A stretch of 64,000 nucleotides of DNA from Melastoma dodecandrum. Its lineage: Eukaryota; Streptophyta; Magnoliopsida; Myrtales; Melastomataceae. Numbering within the stretch: the first letter of the stretch is position 1; each line of letters opens with the position of its first letter. The notes under the pieces are model-generated. The model was given only the letters and a program-made list of their open reading frames with translations, ran no database searches and was not told the DNA's origin. The stretch lies in NCBI GenBank assembly GCA_029817715.1, contig JARUPY010000292.1, positions 1,262,001 to 1,326,000 of the forward strand. Reading direction: 5' to 3'. The translations under genes were made by a program, and so were the position numbers. This document shows positions 33,983 to 44,600 of this stretch, one piece after another.

Positions 33983-35902
33983 TTACAGCATGAATCGATC
34001 GAAGAAGGCCGCCAGTTCGGCATGGGCATCGAGGGGCAGCACGTGGGCGACGTGCTGGTCCGGCCGCACGATGACGATGCACCCGGCTGCCCGCTGAATG
34101 CCGCGCAGGTCGAAGATATCCGCGGCCTTCGGATCCGGGCAGAAGACCTTCTCGTAGTCGACGAGGCCGTAGCGGCCCTTCGCCGGCCTGAGCAGCGGGG
34201 GCAGCGCTCCCGGAAGCGGCTGACGGTGCCCCTGTTGCAGGATGGCCCGGACGTCGATGACGGAGTCGATGTCGGCCCCGCGGGGCGTGAAACGCCGGAC
34301 GGGCGCCGTGACCGCCTCGGACAGGTCCGCGCACAGGACGCGTAGTCGCGACCACGGCGCTTCGGGGGGCTCCGGATCTGCGAACAGGAACAGGCGCCAG
34401 CGGCCATCCGCCTTGACGGTATGACCAAGCTGCATCGGCTTGGCGTCTGCCAGGCGGATCACGGGCGCGGAATGGAAGCGCGTCCCGATCCGGAAGCCCT
34501 CGGCGAGGTGCTGATGGGTGGTGTCGCCCGTGATCAGGGACGGCAAGTAGCGCGTCTCGGTGCCCGCGGTGAAGCGGCCGTGCTTGACAAGGTAGCGTTC
34601 GAACTCGGCCGGATCGACACCCTCTCCACCGTGAATGCCGGGCGGCCTGGGCGGAGCGCTGAACATGCGTGCGAGGGTGCGGTCGAAGTTGATGAGTTCC
34701 TGTGCGACGGCGTGGCGCTCCGTCGTGTAGGTTTCGAGGAGCTGCGGCGAGCTTTGCCGGCGAATCACCGCTGCGAGCTTCCAGCCGAGGTTGAAGGCGT
34801 CCTGCATCGAGACGTTCATGCCCTGGCCGGCCTTCGGGCTGTGGGTGTGGCAGGCGTCGCCGGCGATGAAGACCTGAGGCGGCGTCTCGACCGATCCCTC
34901 CGGCCCATCATCGAACCGGTCACAGAGGCGTTGGCCGATCTCGTAGACCGACCACCAAGCGACATCCTTCACTTCGAGCGTGTAGGGCCGCAGGATGCGT
35001 TGCGCGCCCGCGATCAGATGGTCGACCGTGATCGCGTGATCGGCCACGCGTTCGTCGGCGCGGAGCTTGTCGAGCTCGATATACATGCGCACCAGGTAGC
35101 CACCCTCGCGCGGAATGATCAGCAGACTGCCCTCGTTGGCCGAATGGATCGCCGTCTTGAGGCGGATGTCCGGGAAGTCGGTGACGGCGAGCACGTCCAT
35201 CACGCCCCAGGCCTGGTTGGCGGAATCACCCCGTACCGCGCGGCCGATCGCTTGGCGGACCAGGCTGTGCGCGCCGTCGCATCCGACCACGTACCGCGCG
35301 TGAACGGTTTCGACCTCGCCGCTTTGTCCATCGTCGAGACGCTCCAGCCTGACGGTCACCGGATGATCCGGTCTCGCCGGGTCAACGGAGAGGTCGCGCA
35401 AGCGACGGGAATAGCTCGGTTCCAAACGCGTCGGCGCGTTGCGCATGACTTCGAGATAGAAATCATGAATCCGGGCTTGATTCATGATGACGTGCGGAAA
35501 CTCCGACAGTCCATCTTCGACATCCTGGACGCGGCCCGTGCGGACAATCTTGTTCGGCACCGTGTCGTCCGGGTTCCAGAAGCAGGTCTCGTTGACCCAG
35601 TATGCTTCCTTGAGGACGCGATCGCTGAAGCCGAACGCCTCGAACATCTCCATCGTGCGGCACGCGATACCGTCGGCTTGGCCGACCCGGATCCTGTCCG
35701 GCTTCTGCTCGACGATCCGGGTGGTGACATCGGGAAAGGCTGCGAGTTGCGCCGCCAGCGTCAACCCCGTCGGTCCGCAGCCCACGATCAGCACGTCGAC
35801 CTGCACCGGGCGGCCGCTCGTCAATCGCGCGCGCTCGTCCTGCTCGGCAGGGTTGGCAATTCCGGGATCTCCAAGCTTATACCCGTTCAAATGAAATTGC
35901 AT
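33983..35902 (-). CDS. FAD-dependent aromatic monooxygenase (phenol 2-/3-hydroxybenzoate 4-monooxygenase type)
   Basis: A 639-residue class A flavoprotein hydroxylase. FAD fold GCGPTGLTLAAQLA (GxGxxG, about 41-54), DG motif VGCDGAHSLVRQAIGR and GD motif FIAGDACHTHSPKAGQGMN are intact. A C-terminal thioredoxin-like domain (about 470-639) is typical of phenol hydroxylase and MobA. The start MQFHLNGYKLGDP at 35902 matches the usual N-terminus of 3-hydroxybenzoate 4-monooxygenases; the ORF could begin 15 codons earlier. It hydroxylates a phenolic ring with NAD(P)H and O2. The exact substrate is not decidable here. Confidence 0.9.
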   Translation of the reverse strand: MQFHLNGYKLGDPGIANPAEQDERARLTSGRPVQVDVLIVGCGPTGLTLAAQLAAFPDVTTRIVEQKPDRIRVGQADGIACRTMEMFEAFGFSDRVLKEAYWVNETCFWNPDDTVPNKIVRTGRVQDVEDGLSEFPHVIMNQARIHDFYLEVMRNAPTRLEPSYSRRLRDLSVDPARPDHPVTVRLERLDDGQSGEVETVHARYVVGCDGAHSLVRQAIGRAVRGDSANQAWGVMDVLAVTDFPDIRLKTAIHSANEGSLLIIPREGGYLVRMYIELDKLRADERVADHAITVDHLIAGAQRILRPYTLEVKDVAWWSVYEIGQRLCDRFDDGPEGSVETPPQVFIAGDACHTHSPKAGQGMNVSMQDAFNLGWKLAAVIRRQSSPQLLETYTTERHAVAQELINFDRTLARMFSAPPRPPGIHGGEGVDPAEFERYLVKHGRFTAGTETRYLPSLITGDTTHQHLAEGFRIGTRFHSAPVIRLADAKPMQLGHTVKADGRWRLFLFADPEPPEAPWSRLRVLCADLSEAVTAPVRRFTPRGADIDSVIDVRAILQQGHRQPLPGALPPLLRPAKGRYGLVDYEKVFCPDPKAADIFDLRGIQRAAGCIVIVRPDQHVAHVLPLDAHAELAAFFDRFML

Positions 35903-36119
35903 CACGTCATATCCAAACGAGAACCGCTGCGGTTCTGGAAAATGCAATGCCCGAATAGGAAATCAAATTTAGACAATATTATAAAGGCTAGATTTCAAAA
36001 TCTGGACAGATTTTTGTATGGCTCGCTCGCTCTGCTGGCGTGCGGGCTCGATGCGCGCGATCTGTATCCGTCGCATGAAGGTCGGACCTTGTCCGATCTT
36101 CACCCCGAAACGGGGCTTC
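35903..36119. promoter_or_regulatory. Upstream region of the monooxygenase gene
   Basis: The stretch 35940-36010 is strongly A/T-rich compared with its surroundings and lies just before the monooxygenase start on the minus strand. It is the probable promoter. No regulator gene is adjacent. Confidence 0.35.
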
Positions 36120-36365
36120 ACTCGCGACCGGCTCAAGGTCCGGGGCGAGGATAACTCCCGCGGCTCTCCAGCGAAAGGCACCGCTCCGCGCCACCCCGCC
36201 CGGACCCCGCCCGGCGCGTTCACCATGGCGCCGACATCCTCAACCGCCGTGTGCCGGACCACGTCGGTGATCCCTGTCTCGGGATCGATCTCGACTGCGC
36301 AGGTGAGGCGCAACCGCTCGACCGGTCGCCTGTCGGCCTCGGCCTGGCTTGATCGTGCAAAAGGA
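36120..36365 (-). pseudogene. Remnant of a molybdenum hydroxylase large-subunit gene
   Basis: On the minus strand an open stretch reads EADRRPVERLRLTCAVEIDP and then TGITDVVRHTAVEDVGAMVN. This is the late-middle segment of CoxL/XDH-type large subunits, where VEIDPETGxxxVxxxxxxxDxGxxxNP is conserved. After AMVNAP the similarity fades (GGVRAGWRGAVPFAGE), and a stop lies about 30 codons upstream. No other part of the subunit is found nearby. The fragment is not a copy of 27870-30224, whose segment reads VDPDLGEIEILDYVIVEDGG. Confidence 0.6.
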
Positions 36366-36484
36366 CGCTTGGGCGTCGGGCGCGCAGAACCCAGCTACGC
36401 GATCCGCCAGCGATGCGGACGCTGTCGATGCAATACCGATTCTTCGGAGCATGCGGGGCCGTCCCTGCGGCCCCGCAACCGATC

Positions 36485-36961
36485 TCAGGCAGCCAGCCCC
36501 CACTTCTCGGCGTCGGCCGGCTTCTGCTTGTAGATCGTGCCCGCGAAGTCGATGTGGAGTTCGGTCCACGCGCCCTGACCCTGGCGCGCCAGCACCTCGA
36601 AGTGCTTGGGCTTGCGGCGAGGCTCCTGCCCGTAGGCCCATCCCTCGTCTCGCACCGCAGCGAGGACGCGCGCCGGGTCCGCGGGGACGTCCGCGTGCTT
36701 GTGGCCCGGAGCGTGGTTCGGCTTCTTGTGCTCGATCGTCACCGGCGCGCGACCGGCGGTCTCGATCCGCGTGACCTTGATCTCGGACGGGCGGCGCTCG
36801 CCCTCGAGCGAGACGTGAAGCCCCTCGCTGAGGGGGAAGGCTTCCAGTCCCTTGGGCGTCAGATCCGCCAGGTGGACCGTTCCGTCCGCCGTCAGGGTGA
36901 AGCGATGTGCGAAGACGTGTTGAATCGTGCCCGTCAAGGCGACGGTATCATGGTGCGGCAT
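36485..36961 (-). CDS. Hypothetical protein
   Basis: A 158-residue soluble protein that I do not recognise. The N-terminal half (TGTIQHVFAHRFTLTADGTVHLADLTPKG) looks like a small beta-barrel domain; the linker is His/Lys-rich (HKKPNHAPGHKHADVP). The C-terminal half has VLAAVRDEGWAYGQEPRRKPKHFEVLARQG, then WTELHIDFAGTIYKQKP. No signal peptide. Codon use is normal for the genome, which supports a real gene. ATG 36961 is the first start not inside the DinB remnant. Confidence 0.7.
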   Translation of the reverse strand: MPHHDTVALTGTIQHVFAHRFTLTADGTVHLADLTPKGLEAFPLSEGLHVSLEGERRPSEIKVTRIETAGRAPVTIEHKKPNHAPGHKHADVPADPARVLAAVRDEGWAYGQEPRRKPKHFEVLARQGQGAWTELHIDFAGTIYKQKPADAEKWGLAA

Positions 36962-37035
36962 GATCTTCTCCGTAGAGCGCCCAACCGCAGGCGCCAGCTT
37001 CACGTCGGGTGGCCTGGACGGTGTTTCAAGATGCA

Positions 37036-37461
37036 TCACGCGAACGTCAGGTCGCTCACCGCGTCTCTCGGGCTGACCGCGCATTGTATGAGCGGCAGGT
37101 CGAGCGACGGTGGCTCGGCCACGCCCAACCGGGTCAGGATGGCGCCCGCTCGCGGTGATGGGTATGGTGGTAGAACAGGTCCGCCAGAGCCTCCGAACGC
37201 GCTTGGCGCTGCGGCCCTCACCGCGTCGTCGCGTAGCCGAAGCGCGATGCCGGCGCCTCCCCCCTCGCCGGTTAGGCGCCGCAGCCAGAGCCGGTCGACG
37301 ACGAGCAGGTGGTTCGACGTGCCGTGCAGGCTGCCGAAGTTCGCGCCCGCCGCCCGGCGGTACGACTCTCCGCGCAGGGCTGCCGCCGCGGCGGAGAGGC
37401 GGTCGTTGGCCCAGGTGTGACAGGCGGCCAGGGTCCCCAAATGGTCGGCGAGATTCGTCAT
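37036..37461 (-). pseudogene. DinB-family gene with compensating frameshifts
   Basis: The frame opens with [22 protein letters not shown] and [23 protein letters not shown], a clear DinB start with its first metal His, and ends in [16 protein letters not shown], also DinB. Between them (about 37143-37205) the conserved [11 protein letters not shown] segment, which holds the other metal ligands, is encoded in a different frame (HHTHHR at 37152-37169). Two opposite shifts near 37205 and 37142 would explain this. As it stands the protein would lack the HxxxH ligands and is probably inactive; sequencing error is the alternative. Confidence 0.75.
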
Positions 37462-37628
37462 CGGCTTTCTCCCGTGCCCGACGAATACGGTCGAGGACAC
37501 GCCTCCCCGTGAGAAGTTCGATCGCCCAGCATGCCGATCCTGCATCGCCTTGGCCCATTGGAGCGTTGCATGGTTTGGAAGACTTGGCGGGCCGTCCACA
37601 ACTGGCCGCCGCATGTCGGAGGCGAACA

Positions 37629-38096
37629 ATGAGCGACGGTTACCCCTCCATGACGGCGCTGCTCGGGCTTCTCGCCCTGGCCGGCTACCAGAACCGCGAC
37701 AAGCTGGCGGAGATGCTTGGCGGCGCTGGTCAGACTGCTCCCGCAGGTCAGGCCGTGCCGCCGTCCGGCTCCGGCGGGGGATTGGGCGGCTTGCTCGGCG
37801 GCTTGCTGGGCGACCGGCGAGGCGAGGCCCCGGGCGGATTCCTGCACAGTGGCCTGGGGGAGATGCTGGATCGTTTCCAGCAGGCCGGCCACGGGGCGAC
37901 CGCCCAGTCCTGGATCAACCAGGGACCTAACCAGGAGATAGCGCCACAGCACCTGGAGCAGGCCATCGGGCCGGACGTCCTGTCGACGCTGGCGCAACGC
38001 ACTGGGCTCTCCCGCGAAGAGCTGCTCTCACGGCTATCGCGTGAACTCCCCCAGGCCGTCGACCGCTACACCCCGGACGGCCGGATGCCGGCCTAG
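37629..38096 (+). CDS. YidB-like DUF937 protein
   Basis: A 155-residue protein with a Gly-rich middle ([17 protein letters not shown]) and a C-terminal DUF937/YidB domain: [22 protein letters not shown], then [41 protein letters not shown]. No signal peptide. The function of YidB is unknown. The ATG at 37629 diverges from the DinB remnant with a spacer of about 170 bases. The frame is open upstream of the ATG, but that part overlaps the DinB locus antisense and is not coding. Confidence 0.85.
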   Translation: MSDGYPSMTALLGLLALAGYQNRDKLAEMLGGAGQTAPAGQAVPPSGSGGGLGGLLGGLLGDRRGEAPGGFLHSGLGEMLDRFQQAGHGATAQSWINQGPNQEIAPQHLEQAIGPDVLSTLAQRTGLSREELLSRLSRELPQAVDRYTPDGRMPA

Positions 38097-38642
38097 CAGG
38101 TTGGACCTCCTCGATCAGGCGCCGCCGGACAGGATGCGCCTCCGCGGCGGTCGTCTCGACGGTTCGGCACGTAAGGGGCGGCCGACGCCACGCGGCGATG
38201 AGGGGCGCCGGTCCGGTTTCGAAGGCACGCCTCGAAGCGGAGGTCTTCGCGGAGCCGGCGCCCGACCGTTCGCGAAGGCTCGGACGCTCGCACGTCTGGC
38301 AGCTCGATGGCCGGCCAACACGATCCGGCCTCGGGCCTCTGACACCCTCTCCCTTGGCCTGAAAGACGGAAAATCAGACGATTCCAGCCAATGAAGTTTT
38401 CGAGACCACGCGCCGGTTTTGGAAGCGTCCTTCACGGCAGGTCATGGGATCGCGCCATCGGCGTCCTCGCGTCGCGTGGATTGAATGCTTCCATGTCATT
38501 TTTGACCGAAAATTGTATCGGGCCGCGAAAAAAGCTGAGCCGTGAGATTTAATCCGTCACGGTGTTGGTATGATTCCGGACGCGGTGAAACGGTGAATTA
38601 GACGCTCCGTGGGATGTTGCTGTGCATCCTGAGAGCTGTCCC
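38097..38642. other. Intergenic region, probable chemoreceptor promoter
   Basis: No supported gene. The first 300 bases are GC-rich with several imperfect inverted repeats. From about 38390 to 38600 the sequence is A/T-richer, as expected for the promoter of the chemoreceptor gene, but I see no clear -35/-10 pair. Confidence 0.45.
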
Positions 38643-40103
38643 ATGTTCCGCAAGCCCTCCTACAGTGTCACCCAGGCTACGCTCGACGCCCTCACGCGGT
38701 CGTTGGCCATCATCGAGTTCGGCATGGATGGCACCATACTTCGCGCCAACCCCAATTTCTTAGCCGTCGTAGGCTACGATCTGGCCTCTCTGCAGGGGCA
38801 ACACCACCGGATCTTCGTCGGCGAGGATGTCGCCAACAGCCGGGACTATGCGGAGTTCTGGGCAAAGTTGCGGGCCGGCGAGTTCGCGTCAGGAGAGTTT
38901 CTCCGGCGGGCGCGGTCCGGCGCCAAGGTCTGGCTGGAGGCGACCTACAACCCGATCCTCGGCGCCGACGGCAAGCCGTTCAAGGTCGTCAAGTTTGCCA
39001 GCGACATCACGGCCAGGAAGAACGAGACCAGCCGGCTGCTGCGCATGATCGACGAGATGCCGGTCGCCGTCATGACCGCGGATCCGAAGAATGATTTCAA
39101 GATCAACTACATCAACAACACCTCACGCAAGACTCTGGAGTCGATCGAGCGGTACCTGCCGATCAAGGTCTCGGAGATGATGGGTCAATCGTTCGACGTC
39201 TTTCACAAGAACCCGCATCACCAGCGCAGCATGCTGGCTGACGCGCGCCGGCTGCCGCACCGAACCAAGATCAAGGTCGGCCCCGAAACCCTCGACCTGC
39301 AGGTCTCCGCCATTACCGACGCGGACGGCGCCTATGTCGGTCCGATGCTGACGTGGTCGGTCATCACGGCCCAGCTCGCGATGTCGGATGAGGTTGCCAG
39401 CGTGGTCGATGCGCTCGGGACAGCGATCGGCGAGATGAAGGATTCGGCGCAGGGTCTCAACCGCTCGGCCGAGGCGGCGAGCTCGTTGGCGAATTCGGTG
39501 GCAGCCGGATCGGAGGAGATGACAAGCTCGATCCACGAGATCTCGGGCCAGGTCGGACGCGTGTCGGAGCGGGCTCAGCAGATCGCCAACCAAGCGTCGG
39601 CGACGGACACGACCGTACGCAACCTCGCGGCCAATGCCAGCGAGGTCGATGCCGTCGTCGGCATGATCAAATCGATCGCCGACCAGACCAATCTGCTCGC
39701 GCTGAACGCCACCATCGAGGCCGCGCGGGCCGGGGCTGCCGGCCGCGGCTTCGCGGTGGTGGCCACCGAAGTGAAGGAACTCGCCGGCCAGACCGCCAAG
39801 GCGACGGGCGAGATCACCGACAAGGTCAGGGCCATTCAGGACGCCACCGGCAAGGCTGTGACGGCGATCCGGATGATCACCGATGAGGTCGGTGAACTGT
39901 CGAAGCTGACGCTGGCCATGGCGAGTGCCGTTGAGGAGCAGGCCGCGTCCACGCAGGAGATGTCGTTCAACATCACGGGCGTCTCCGCGGCGGCCGGCGA
40001 GACCGGAAAGCTTGCCGAGATGGTCCGGCAGATCTCCGACAAGCTCGAGGCGCACTCGGCCGGCCTCGGTGCCAGCATGGAGAAGTACATCAAGGCGGGC
40101 TGA
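38643..40103 (+). CDS. Soluble methyl-accepting chemotaxis protein with PAS domains
   Basis: A 486-residue cytoplasmic chemoreceptor. PAS domain 1 (about 12-125) has [23 protein letters not shown] and a PAC end [16 protein letters not shown] domain 2 (about 128-235) starts [14 protein letters not shown]. The signalling domain (about 250-486) carries the hairpin tip [21 protein letters not shown] and the methylation-helix region. No membrane segments, so it senses an internal cue such as redox or energy state, or heme/flavin ligands of the PAS domains. ATG 38643 is preferred; a GTG at 38622 would add seven residues. Confidence 0.9.
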   Translation: MFRKPSYSVTQATLDALTRSLAIIEFGMDGTILRANPNFLAVVGYDLASLQGQHHRIFVGEDVANSRDYAEFWAKLRAGEFASGEFLRRARSGAKVWLEATYNPILGADGKPFKVVKFASDITARKNETSRLLRMIDEMPVAVMTADPKNDFKINYINNTSRKTLESIERYLPIKVSEMMGQSFDVFHKNPHHQRSMLADARRLPHRTKIKVGPETLDLQVSAITDADGAYVGPMLTWSVITAQLAMSDEVASVVDALGTAIGEMKDSAQGLNRSAEAASSLANSVAAGSEEMTSSIHEISGQVGRVSERAQQIANQASATDTTVRNLAANASEVDAVVGMIKSIADQTNLLALNATIEAARAGAAGRGFAVVATEVKELAGQTAKATGEITDKVRAIQDATGKAVTAIRMITDEVGELSKLTLAMASAVEEQAASTQEMSFNITGVSAAAGETGKLAEMVRQISDKLEAHSAGLGASMEKYIKAG

Positions 40104-41511
40104 ACGCAGATCGGACGAGCCCGTTGTGCGACACGCCGGCGGGCTTGTGGACGCTCGGACCGACGCTGTCTCCGGACGGCGTCATGATTGGAAACTGGCG
40201 GACTCCCCGGTCGTGGCCGCCTCGGACGCGGTCCGGTCCCTCGGGTGACATGGCGGCGAGATGCCTGGCTCTGAAAAAACCATCTCCCCGCCCGCGACGT
40301 GCCGATCGAGGACCCGTTCCATCCCGACTGTCGACTGCGCGGCAGTGACGTCGCTCGCCGCCGAGCAAGCCGGCGATGGGTTGATGCAGCTGCGGATAAC
40401 CCGGACGGCGCGGAGGTCGCCTACCGGCCTTGGCGGCCCGGAGCCGGGATGTATCCGCAGGCGCTCGGGCCAGCCTGTGAGCGCAATCTTGAAGAGGACG
40501 CAAGGCGAACGCCTCAGGTTGATCGGTGCGCGCAACCGTTCCATGGCGGCTGATGACCCCAGAAATCTCCTGTTGGAGCGTCTGGGCTTAATCGAGCGCA
40601 TCGGAGCCATCCGATTGCATCGCCTGCGTGGCCATTCTGTCATCGAGTGGGCGATCACCGAGGCTGGATTGACCGCACTTCACGATATCAAATCCGCTGT
40701 GGATGTTAGCTGCCGCAGTAAACCGAGGACGTCTTTGCGATCACGGAAGGTGACGATCGAAGAGCGTCCTTCGCAGTCTTGATCTAAAATCGAGTCCTTT
40801 CAAATCCGGAGCTGGATGAAGGGGGCAAGAGCCGCCGCTTCCAACACATGCTGACTGCTGCTTGTAGGACCGACCAGGATCGTAGCCAGTCCGTCGGTGA
40901 CCTGACCGGCATACTGCGCGCGGGCGCCGCGCCACGGCGCGGCGCCGATGCGCTCCGCGTCGAGCATGCACTCCGCGGATCCCGCCAGGGCATCCCGCCG
41001 CCCCGACACCGGGACCGTCGCGGCGCCGACCGACTGACCTGTCAGCGTCATCCGCAGGATCGACGACGCCGAGAGTGCTGAGACGATCCCGACCGGTGAT
41101 CCCTTCTGGTCCAGCATCGGGCCGGTTTCCGCTGAGACTTCGAAACTTCGAGTTCGGCCAGGATCTCGTCGGCGGAGCGCTTGGCGGCGTGACTGCGACA
41201 GGATCGAGACCCTGGGACTGCATGGCTTGGCACAGGGGCATGCCGTCATCGTCGTCCCGGTCCTGCAGCTGCTGAACGAGCCGGCCGATGACGGCCTTGC
41301 TCCCGAGCCCTGGCGGGCCGAACCGGCTTACGGCATCCCCGACAAAGGCGACGACCTCGATCGCGTGCCGCAGGGAGCGCCCCGCGGCGGATCACGCGGT
41401 CCAAGTGCTCCCTGTGATGCGGCGGCTCGACAGCTCCATCCGCCGCTGGACCACGGCATCACGATAGCCCTTGGGAGCGGGCGTGAGGTCGAGGTCAGCG
41501 GCCAGGCGGTC
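40104..41511. other. Region of decayed or unassigned coding sequence
   Basis: Several overlapping frames are open but none is convincing. On the + strand at about 40540-40680 a short piece, LLLERLGLIERIGAIRLHRL ... WAITEAGLTAL, resembles the end of a winged-helix regulator without its start. On the minus strand, 40800-41249 is open for 149 codons (MLDQKGSPVGIVSALSASS onward) without a family I recognise. The mixture suggests gene relics next to the left edge of the tRNA island. Confidence 0.4.
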
Positions 41512-41563
41512 GATGGAGCGGGCGATCGGGATCGAACCGACGACATTCAGCTTGGGAAGCTGA
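41512..41563 (-). repeat. Partial tRNA-Gly copy, putative left attachment site of an island
   Basis: 52 bases identical to 50770-50821, the 3' part of the tRNA-Gly(CCC) gene from the anticodon stem through the CCA end. The 5' part of the tRNA is missing here. A 3'-tRNA fragment in the same orientation as an intact tRNA some 9 kb away is the classic footprint of site-specific integration into a tRNA gene. Confidence 0.85.
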
Positions 41564-42053
41564 AGCAGACCATTGATTTCATTTGCATGTGTTCCACGAG
41601 GTGACCAGTGCTCCTTCGCAGTCTGCCGTAAACGAATGTCCATTCTTGGCGGTACCGGTCATTCCCTTGGGAGGGCAGAAGGTCTTCATTGCCGTCCTCG
41701 AGAGGTTGCGGATTTCATACCTGGATCGCCCGTCCGAGTCTCGTCAGACGCTGCCGCCACACCGTGAGAGCTCACAATATCTTCGATGGGGGAGGGGGCT
41801 CCATCGAGGGGTGCGTGATTCGATCTTGGCGTTCTCGGGATCTCTCAAGCGGCACGCTATGCGCTGGGCTCGGCGTAAATCGCCTTGTCCCAAGAAGCAG
41901 CCGTTCCGCTTTGCGCCCCTGGCGGCCCTACACAGGATACTGGCCACGTACCCGAAGCAGACGTGCGTGCCATGCGGTGTATTGATCATCCCAAACCGAT
42001 TCGGGGCTCGGCTTTCAAGCGCTGCGCGGCGATAGGGCGACCCTCAGCTCGGT
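41564..42053. other. No supported gene
   Basis: Both strands carry only short overlapping frames without family features. Base composition is lower in GC than the core genome. I see no integrase remnant here, although this is the attL-proximal end where one could be expected. Confidence 0.5.
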
Positions 42054-42368
42054 CTAGAAAGCCAACCAAGTGTCGTATCGACTGAGTGTGTGATGGTAGG
42101 CGAATGACCACCGTCCGTCGCTGACCCGGGCCATCGCATGCCCGCGCAGGCCATCGACGAAGGTGTTGAAGCGTTCCCGCTCCGCCGCCACCAGCCGCAG
42201 CGTCGTGGCGCGCACGTAGTCCGGCGGCAGGGCACGGGCCTTCATCGCCGCGACCCCGTCCCGAACGGCACGTGGATCGTCATCGACGATCAGCGTGGTG
42301 TCGGGATGAGAAAAGTGATCCCGGCCTCCCTTGCTCCGGGTCGTGATTGATCGGCCCCCGCGAGACAT
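42054..42368 (-). CDS. Small hypothetical protein coupled to the histidine kinase gene
   Basis: A 104-residue frame starting at an ATG that overlaps the kinase stop (TAATG on the minus strand). Key segments are TTLIVDDDPRAVRDGVAAMKA, LPPDYVRATTLRLVAAERER and WSFAYHHTLSRYDTWLAF (each a separate visible piece). I do not recognise the family; IVDDDPR recalls a receiver start, but the length and the rest do not fit one. The coupling and the conserved-looking aromatic end suggest a real gene. Confidence 0.5.
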   Translation of the reverse strand: MSRGGRSITTRSKGGRDHFSHPDTTLIVDDDPRAVRDGVAAMKARALPPDYVRATTLRLVAAERERFNTFVDGLRGHAMARVSDGRWSFAYHHTLSRYDTWLAF

Positions 42369-44180
42369 TATGGGGTATAATTGTGTACTGGGAGGCGGAT
42401 TACAAACCGTGATCCATGTCCGAGCTCACTGGTTGCGGTAATCTTACCTTGCATGAGTTCACAAAGTCGACTCGCGATCGAAAGCCCCAGCCCGGTTCCG
42501 CCGAATTTCCGTACGGTAGTCGGCGTCGCCTGCGTAAAATCATCAAAAATTATAGCTAATTCATCAGGCGTCATACCGATCCCCGTATCAGCGACGAGTA
42601 ATTCGAGCTCTTCGTGACCTTCACAGCCGCCTGTGCGCCGCGCTGAAACGACGATTGTCCCATTCTGAGTAAACTTACACGCATTTTCTACTACATTGAG
42701 CAGGATCTGTCGAAGCCGGAGCGGGTCGACGTCGACGCTCCCGAGATCAGGGTCGGCATCCAACTCGAGCGTATTGCCGTTTCTAGAGGCGAGGAGACGC
42801 GCCGTCTCAACGATTTCAAACAAGAGTTCGGACAATTGCGTCGACTCTCGGCATAACACCAGCTTTCCGGCTTCTATCTTCGCTAGGTCGAGAAGCTGAT
42901 TGATGAGCGCGAGCAGATGAAGTCCGGACCGATGCACACGCCGCAGTGGTTCCAAAGCCTTTTCCGTGCCGAATTTCTCACTACGACTAGTCATCGCTTC
43001 AGTAAGACCAATGATTGCGTTAAGGGGCGTTCGCAATTCGTGGCTCATCATGGCCAAAAAATGTGTTTTGTGCTCACTCGCGCGCTCCAGTTCCCGGCTC
43101 TTGTTTTCGAGCGCACTAGTTCGTTCATTTACCCTCGCCTCGAGTTCGGCGTACGAGCGCTCGAGGCGTTGCGCCATATCATTGAAGCCGGTCGCGAGTT
43201 CTTCGAACTCGTCCCCCGTCCGGACCGTGATGCGATGGGCCAAGTCGCCGGCCGCAATCTGCGCGGCGCCGTCCTTCAGCAGGCGGATGGGCACGACGAG
43301 ATGCCGCGCGAGATACCATGCGACGAAAGCTGAGAGCGTCAAGGTTCCAATGAAGAGCCACGCTGTAATGCCAAGCGACCGGTATATTGGCGCGAAGAGA
43401 TCCGAGACTGGCACCTCAATGAGTAGTGTCCAGTCCGTGGGGGTGACGGCAGCGGACGCAACCACCACCGGGCCACCCCCGATGCCATTATATGTCTGGC
43501 CCGATGGGACTGGGGTGCGCCCGAGTGCATCCCGAACTTGCAGCAAGCCTCCTAGATCGCTTTTCCGCAGGACGAGGCTGATATCGGGATGGGCGATCAA
43601 CCTGCCGGTCCCATCGACGAGGTAGTCGGTGCCGTGTATGTCGATCGAGATCTGGGTGACGAGATCCCAGATGTACTTCAGGTTGATTTCGGCGATCGCG
43701 ACTCCGTCGGCTCGCCGTCGACCCGCGACCGCCAGGGTGAGAAAGGGCTCGGACTCGCGACGAAAGTACACGGCCCCATAGTAGCGGCCTGACTCTCGGG
43801 CCTGCGTGAACCGCGCATCGTTCGAGAGGTCGGTGCCGCCGCGCAGGACGTCGAGGGACAAGCGCGAGACCTTCAGCTGTTCGCGCCCCTGCGCATCGAT
43901 GAGGGAAAGTTCGGCGATCGCAGGGGCTTGGCCGAGCAGGCGCAAGGCGTCGAGGCGGCGCTGTTCGAGACTGGTTCCCGACCAGGGCAATTGCACGACC
44001 CAGCCGATCTGCGCTTCCAGCCCGCGCAGGAACAGCTCGATCTTCTCGGCAGCCGCGCGCGCGCGGTAATGTTGAAGCCGGATGATTTCCGAGCGGTGCT
44101 CATTGTAGGACAACCAAGTGAACCGCACCCCGTTTTGACCGGACAGGCGGCATAGCTCACGAAGGCATAGGCGTAAGCCT

Positions 44181-44600
44181 ATGGGTAAGGCTATGTCATC
44201 CGATCCGACGGCCCCGCCAGTGCACGGCGAGATCCTGAGCGGCGTTCAGCGGCGGCGTCGCTGGTCTACCATTGAGAAAATCCGCCCCGTCGAGGAGCGC
44301 CAGCAGCCCGGCTCGTCCGTGTCGTTCGTGGGCCGCCGCTACGGCATCTCGCCCAGCCTGCTGTTCTCGTGGAAGCGGCGCATGCTGGAGGGCGGCCATC
44401 AGGCCGTGCACCCCGACGAGGAGGTTGTCGGCACGAGCCGCGTGCGCGACCTGGAACGGCGCGTGCGCGACCTCGAACGCCTGCTGGGCCGTCAGCCCAT
44501 GAGGGTCGAGATCCTGGAGGAGGCGCTCGACCTCGCGCGCGCAAAAAAACCGACCTCGCCACTCGCCTCCTGGAGCGGCCCGATCGGCGGTTCGCGATGA
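44181..44600 (+). CDS. IS3-family transposase OrfA (copy 2)
   Basis: A 139-residue HTH protein equivalent to copy 1, ending in the same frame after the A7 slippery tract at 44543-44549. Compared with copy 1 it carries changes such as FVEES to PVEER, VARRYGL to VGRRYGI, QADEDV to HPDEEV and GRKTMEVEILKE to GRQPMRVEILEE. The frame and the HTH pattern are kept, so it may still work. Confidence 0.92.
   Translation: MGKAMSSDPTAPPVHGEILSGVQRRRRWSTIEKIRPVEERQQPGSSVSFVGRRYGISPSLLFSWKRRMLEGGHQAVHPDEEVVGTSRVRDLERRVRDLERLLGRQPMRVEILEEALDLARAKKPTSPLASWSGPIGGSR

Noticed and set aside
40800..41249. 149-codon minus-strand ORF
   Set aside because: No family was recognised, and the surrounding sequence looks decayed. 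It is described only within the region entry.
41490..41604. ORF with the sequence GDRDRTDDIQLGKL
   Set aside because: This is the well-known artefact of translating a tRNA-Gly 3' end; the DNA is the tRNA fragment.
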